Shown here in pieces: positions 34,173-37,097 of a stretch of DNA of 37,097 bases. Source of the stretch: Microbacteriaceae bacterium UBA4731 (GTDB lineage Bacteria; Actinomycetota; Actinomycetes; Actinomycetales; Microbacteriaceae). The first letter of the stretch is position 1. Each line of letters begins with the position of its first letter. Where the stretch lies: the NCBI GenBank assembly GCA_002404115.1, contig DHJB01000050.1:1-37097 (forward strand), written 5' to 3'. A model generated the notes under the pieces. That model did no database searches. It was not told where the DNA came from and saw only the letters and a program-made list of their open reading frames with translations. The position numbers were made by a program, and so were the translations under genes.

Positions 34173-34908
34173 TTCGGCGGATCTCCCTTCGGAGCTGCTC
34201 TGTGATCTCGATGGACAGGCGCGACACCTCGGGGGATTCGATTCGCCGGGGCCCGTCGTCGGCGAGGCGCCACTCGTTGACGACGCGGCCGGGACGGGAG
34301 GACATCAGCAGCACCCGCTGGCCCAGCCGGGCCGCTTCGCGCACATTGTGGGTGACGAAGACGATCGTGCGTCCGGTTTCCCGCCACACCCGCTCGAGTT
34401 CCTCGTGCAGCAGGTCGCGGGTGATGGCGTCGAGCGCGGCGAACGGTTCGTCCATGAGCAGGACCTTGCGGTCCTGGGCGAGCGATCGGGCGAGGGCGAC
34501 GCGTTGGCGCATGCCGCCGGAGAGTTCATGGGGTTGTTTGTGGGCGGCATCCGCGAGGTTGACCACGTCGAGCAGCTCGAGGGCCTGCCCGCGGCGCAGG
34601 TTCCTGGGTACCCCGCGCAGTTTGAGCGCGATTTCCACGTTGCGGCTGGCGGTCAGCCACGGGAAGAGCGCGGCGTCCTGGAACATCACCGCGGCGCTCC
34701 CGCTGGCGACCGTGACGGTGCCGGAGGTCGGGCGTTCCAGGCCGGCGATGATGTTCAGCAGCGTCGACTTACCGCAGCCGGACGCCCCGAGCAGGCAGAC
34801 GAACTCTCCCGGCTCGATCGACAGGGTGATGTCGTCGAGCACGAGCGGCCCGGCGGCGCCGAAACGCTTGCTGAGCGCGTCGATCCGGATTGCGGCCTGT
34901 GCGGTCAT
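34162..34908 (-). CDS. ABC transporter ATPase, SsuB/TauB-like
   Basis: 248 residues. Walker A GASGCGKSTLLNIIAG, Q-loop VMFQDAALFPWLTASRN, signature ELSGGMRQRVALARSL, Walker B VLLMDEPFAALDAITRD and H-loop VTHNVREAARL are all intact. The wording DAALFPWLTASRNVEIALKL is typical of nitrate/sulfonate/taurine ATPases. It begins 2 nt after the lipoprotein gene. It should power import of a sulfur compound in this sulfur operon. Confidence 0.94.
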   Translation of the reverse strand: MTAQAAIRIDALSKRFGAAGPLVLDDITLSIEPGEFVCLLGASGCGKSTLLNIIAGLERPTSGTVTVASGSAAVMFQDAALFPWLTASRNVEIALKLRGVPRNLRRGQALELLDVVNLADAAHKQPHELSGGMRQRVALARSLAQDRKVLLMDEPFAALDAITRDLLHEELERVWRETGRTIVFVTHNVREAARLGQRVLLMSSRPGRVVNEWRLADDGPRRIESPEVSRLSIEITEQLRREIRRNAA

Positions 34909-34910
34909 GG

Positions 34911-36017
34911 TTACTCCGTCCCGAGCCCGCCGGCGGAGACCGGCTTCTGGCCCGTGGTGGCGAGCACGTCGTTCAGCAGCGACAGGTCGAACAGTCCGTG
35001 CAGGTCTCCGCGCTTGGCGGTGCCCACGTTGGCGCCTGCTTTCAGCAGCTTCGGGAAGGTGGAGGCGAGCGGGTCGGTCGTGAAGCGCACGGCGCCGAGG
35101 GCACGTTCGATCACGGCGTCAGGGAGGGCCTTGCCGGTGTCGGCGGCGAGGCGCGTGTTGATGACGGCGGCCGCCTGGTCGGGGTGCTCGGTGAGCCAGG
35201 CGACGGATGCCGCGTTCCCGGCGACCAGGGCGCGCACGGTTTTCGGGTGCTCGGCGAGGAACTGGGCGCCAACGAGGAGCACGGTGGTGGGGAATGCGCC
35301 CTTCTCCCAGAGGGAGGCTTCGTCGACGAGGACCGTTGCGCCGGCCTCGAGCACGAGGCGGGACACCCAGGGCTCCGGGAGCCAGGCACCGTCGATCTTG
35401 CCGGATTTGAACAGGGCGAGCGTCTGGGCGTTCTCGGTCGGCGTGATGCGCACGTCGCCGCCGCCCGTCGTGTCGGTCTTGAGGCCCTGGCCGGCGAGCC
35501 AGGAGCGCAGGGCCACGTCCTGCGTGTTGCCCAGCTGCGGGGTCGCGAGGGTCTTTCCGGCGAGGTCGGATGCGCTGCCGATGCCGGGGCGCACCACGAG
35601 GGCGGCGCCGCCGCTGGCCGCGCCGGCGACGATGCGCACCGACTGGCCGGCGCTCTGGACAAAGCTGTTCACGGCGGGGTTCGGGCCGATGTAGGCGGCG
35701 TCGATGGCCCCGGCGCTGAGCGCCTCGATGGCCGCGGGCCCGGCGGCGAAGACCTGGCTGGTCAGCTTCGTGGAGCCCAGCGACTTCTGGAGGAGACCTT
35801 TTTGCAGTCCGACGAGGGCAGGTGCCTGCGTCACAGTGTCGAAGTAGCCGAGGCGGAGTTCCTTCGACGGTCCGGTGGCCGGGGATGCGCCGGCGCTGGC
35901 CGCGCATCCGCTCAGCCCTGGAATGAGCAGCACGGCCCCGAGCAGGGCGGCAGACAGCCGCAGCAGGGGGCGCCGAAGCACCGAGCGGAGTGCGCCGGGA
36001 CGCGTTTCGGCGGTCAT
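34911..36017 (-). CDS. Substrate-binding lipoprotein, SsuA-like
   Basis: 368 residues. The signal peptide ends LSGC, Cys38 being lipidated. The mature part reads as an aliphatic sulfonate/nitrate-type binding protein: LRLGYFDTVTQAPALVGLQK, AAGPAAIEALSAGAIDAAYIGP, ATPQLGNTQDVALRSWL and KSGKIDGAWLPEPWVSRLV. It captures the ligand outside the membrane for the SsuB/SsuC-like pair. The ATG overlaps the cysN stop by 4 nt, so import and activation genes are translationally coupled. Sulfate or thiosulfate as ligand cannot be excluded. Confidence 0.92.
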   Translation of the reverse strand: MTAETRPGALRSVLRRPLLRLSAALLGAVLLIPGLSGCAASAGASPATGPSKELRLGYFDTVTQAPALVGLQKGLLQKSLGSTKLTSQVFAAGPAAIEALSAGAIDAAYIGPNPAVNSFVQSAGQSVRIVAGAASGGAALVVRPGIGSASDLAGKTLATPQLGNTQDVALRSWLAGQGLKTDTTGGGDVRITPTENAQTLALFKSGKIDGAWLPEPWVSRLVLEAGATVLVDEASLWEKGAFPTTVLLVGAQFLAEHPKTVRALVAGNAASVAWLTEHPDQAAAVINTRLAADTGKALPDAVIERALGAVRFTTDPLASTFPKLLKAGANVGTAKRGDLHGLFDLSLLNDVLATTGQKPVSAGGLGTE

Positions 36018-37097
36018 GCCGATTCTCCTGCCTCGATGACGATGCCGGCGGCGAGCGTTGCGCCGTCCTGCGCATTGATCACGAGGAAAGCGCCGGAGCG
36101 GCGGTTGACCGCGTACGTCTCGATCGGGAGCGCGGATGCGAGGCGCACGGTGGCATGACCGATGTCGTTGACGTCGAGGCTCGACGCGGCTTCGATGCCC
36201 AGGGTGTCCAGGTTGAGTCGACCTGTCACGGCCGAGACGATGGCCTGCACCGTGTTCGTGCCGAACTTGACGAGCACGCGGGCGCCGGGCTGGAGCGGCC
36301 GGGGGTCGAGCCAGAACAGGGCGGCGCGCAGGGCCTTCTCGGGCTCCGGCAGGGTGCCGGCGGCCGCGATGACCGCTCCGCGGGCGATGTCGAGATCGTC
36401 GCGGAGTCGCAGCGCCACCGACTGCGGCGCGAAGGCCTCGTCGAGTTCGGCGCCGGCGAAGTCGATGCCGGTGACGACGGTGGTGGCTCCGCCGGGGCTG
36501 ACGCTGACAGTGTCGCCGACGCGCACGGTGCCGGAAGAAACCTGGCCGGCGTATGCGCGGTAGTCGCGGTACTGGTCAGCCTGCTCCGGTTCAACCGCGA
36601 CGGCACCCTGCGGGCGCAGCACGAGCTGAACCGGCAGGCGGAACGCCTCGATCTCACTTTCGATCTCGTCGACGAGCGGCAGGGTTTCCAGCAGTTCGAG
36701 CAGGCTCGGGCCGTCGTACCAGGGGGTGTTTGCCGAGCGGTCGACGACGTTGTCGCCGGCCAGCGCGGAGACGGGGATGACGTGCACGGCGCCGAGGCCG
36801 AGTTCGCTCGTGACGTTGTGGACGTCGGCCGCGACCGCCGCGAACGCCGACTCGTCGTAGCCGAGTAGATCGATCTTGTTGACCGCGACGATGATGTGCG
36901 GAACGCGCAGCAGCTGCAGCACGGACAGGTGGCGGCGGGTTTGCTCGAGCACGCCCTTGCGGGCATCGATGAGCACCACCACGGCGTCGGCCGTCGTGGC
37001 GCCGGTGACCATATTGCGGGTGTACTGCACGTGACCGGGGCAGTCGGCGAGGATGAAGGACCGGCGACCGGTGGCGAAGTACCGGTAGGCGACGTCG
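36014..37097 (-). CDS. cysN: Sulfate adenylyltransferase subunit 1 (GTPase), 5' end beyond window
   Basis: 361 codons are present and the frame is open to the right edge. The GTPase G3 motif DCPGH is at the edge and G4 NKIDLLGYD about 45 residues later; the P-loop is outside. Beta-barrel domains follow (FRLPVQLVLRPQG, GVRVGDTVSVSP-type and LVKFGTNTVQAIV segments). CysN hydrolyses GTP to drive CysD in making adenosine phosphosulfate from sulfate. No APS kinase domain is fused at the C-terminus. The wording and position show the operon enters from beyond 37,097, where cysD and cysH are expected. Confidence 0.93.
   Translation of the reverse strand, partial: DVAYRYFATGRRSFILADCPGHVQYTRNMVTGATTADAVVVLIDARKGVLEQTRRHLSVLQLLRVPHIIVAVNKIDLLGYDESAFAAVAADVHNVTSELGLGAVHVIPVSALAGDNVVDRSANTPWYDGPSLLELLETLPLVDEIESEIEAFRLPVQLVLRPQGAVAVEPEQADQYRDYRAYAGQVSSGTVRVGDTVSVSPGGATTVVTGIDFAGAELDEAFAPQSVALRLRDDLDIARGAVIAAAGTLPEPEKALRAALFWLDPRPLQPGARVLVKFGTNTVQAIVSAVTGRLNLDTLGIEAASSLDVNDIGHATVRLASALPIETYAVNRRSGAFLVINAQDGATLAAGIVIEAGESA

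Overview
The window is high-GC actinobacterial DNA. Start codons are often GTG or TTG, genes are packed with ATGA/GTGA overlaps, and several genes have a -10 hexamer 6-7 nt before the start codon (leaderless style). Gene order such as plsC-gpsA-ddl-thiL, rsmD-recG-coaD and yceD-rpmF-rnc-mutM-smc, together with a strong GGATGC/GCATCC word bias, points to a chromosome of the Microbacteriaceae (Cryobacterium/Leifsonia-like). The family placement is an inference from gene order and composition; no search was run.

Region 1 (1 to about 8,490) is accessory DNA made of fragments. It holds the start of an IS5-type transposase, a truncated IS3 orfA, and a minus-strand copper set (SHOCT membrane protein, Tat-exported multicopper oxidase, DUF302 protein) behind a palindrome that resembles a CsoR operator. 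A short possible LOG-family remnant follows. Next is a plus-strand membrane electron-transfer set (exported helical protein, cytochrome b with an altered Qo-like motif, small two-helix membrane protein), which meets a minus-strand geranylgeranyl-reductase-like flavoprotein. An IS110 element that has lost its C-terminal half has cut a MacB/LolD-type ABC transporter gene. Only a 5' ATPase fragment and a 31-codon FtsX tail remain of that transporter. A 19-bp inverted repeat brackets about 310 bp of unexplained sequence at the boundary with the next region.

Region 2 (8,491 to about 17,030) is core housekeeping: lysophosphatidate acyltransferase, glycerol-3-phosphate dehydrogenase, D-Ala-D-Ala ligase, a DUF3515 lipoprotein divergent from thiL, rsmD, a TPR-like protein and recG.

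Region 3 (17,081 to about 29,040) is on the plus strand: coaD, then a MoxR ATPase/DUF58/transglutaminase operon, then yceD-rpmF-rnc-mutM, smc and a DinB-like gene. Several intergenic gaps hold long inverted repeats without T-tracts, and the gap after the DinB gene holds a duplicated 79-bp element.

Region 4 (29,261 to 37,097) is one minus-strand operon for sulfur assimilation. In transcription order it runs cysN (entering from beyond the window), an SsuA-like lipoprotein, an SsuB-like ATPase, an SsuC-like permease, siroheme synthase, ferredoxin-NADP reductase, a 7Fe ferredoxin and a thioredoxin-reductase-like flavoprotein. Most junctions overlap by 4-11 nt. The set joins sulfur import, sulfate activation, the siroheme cofactor and the NADPH-to-ferredoxin electron supply that a ferredoxin-dependent sulfite reductase needs; cysD, cysH and sir are probably upstream, outside the window.
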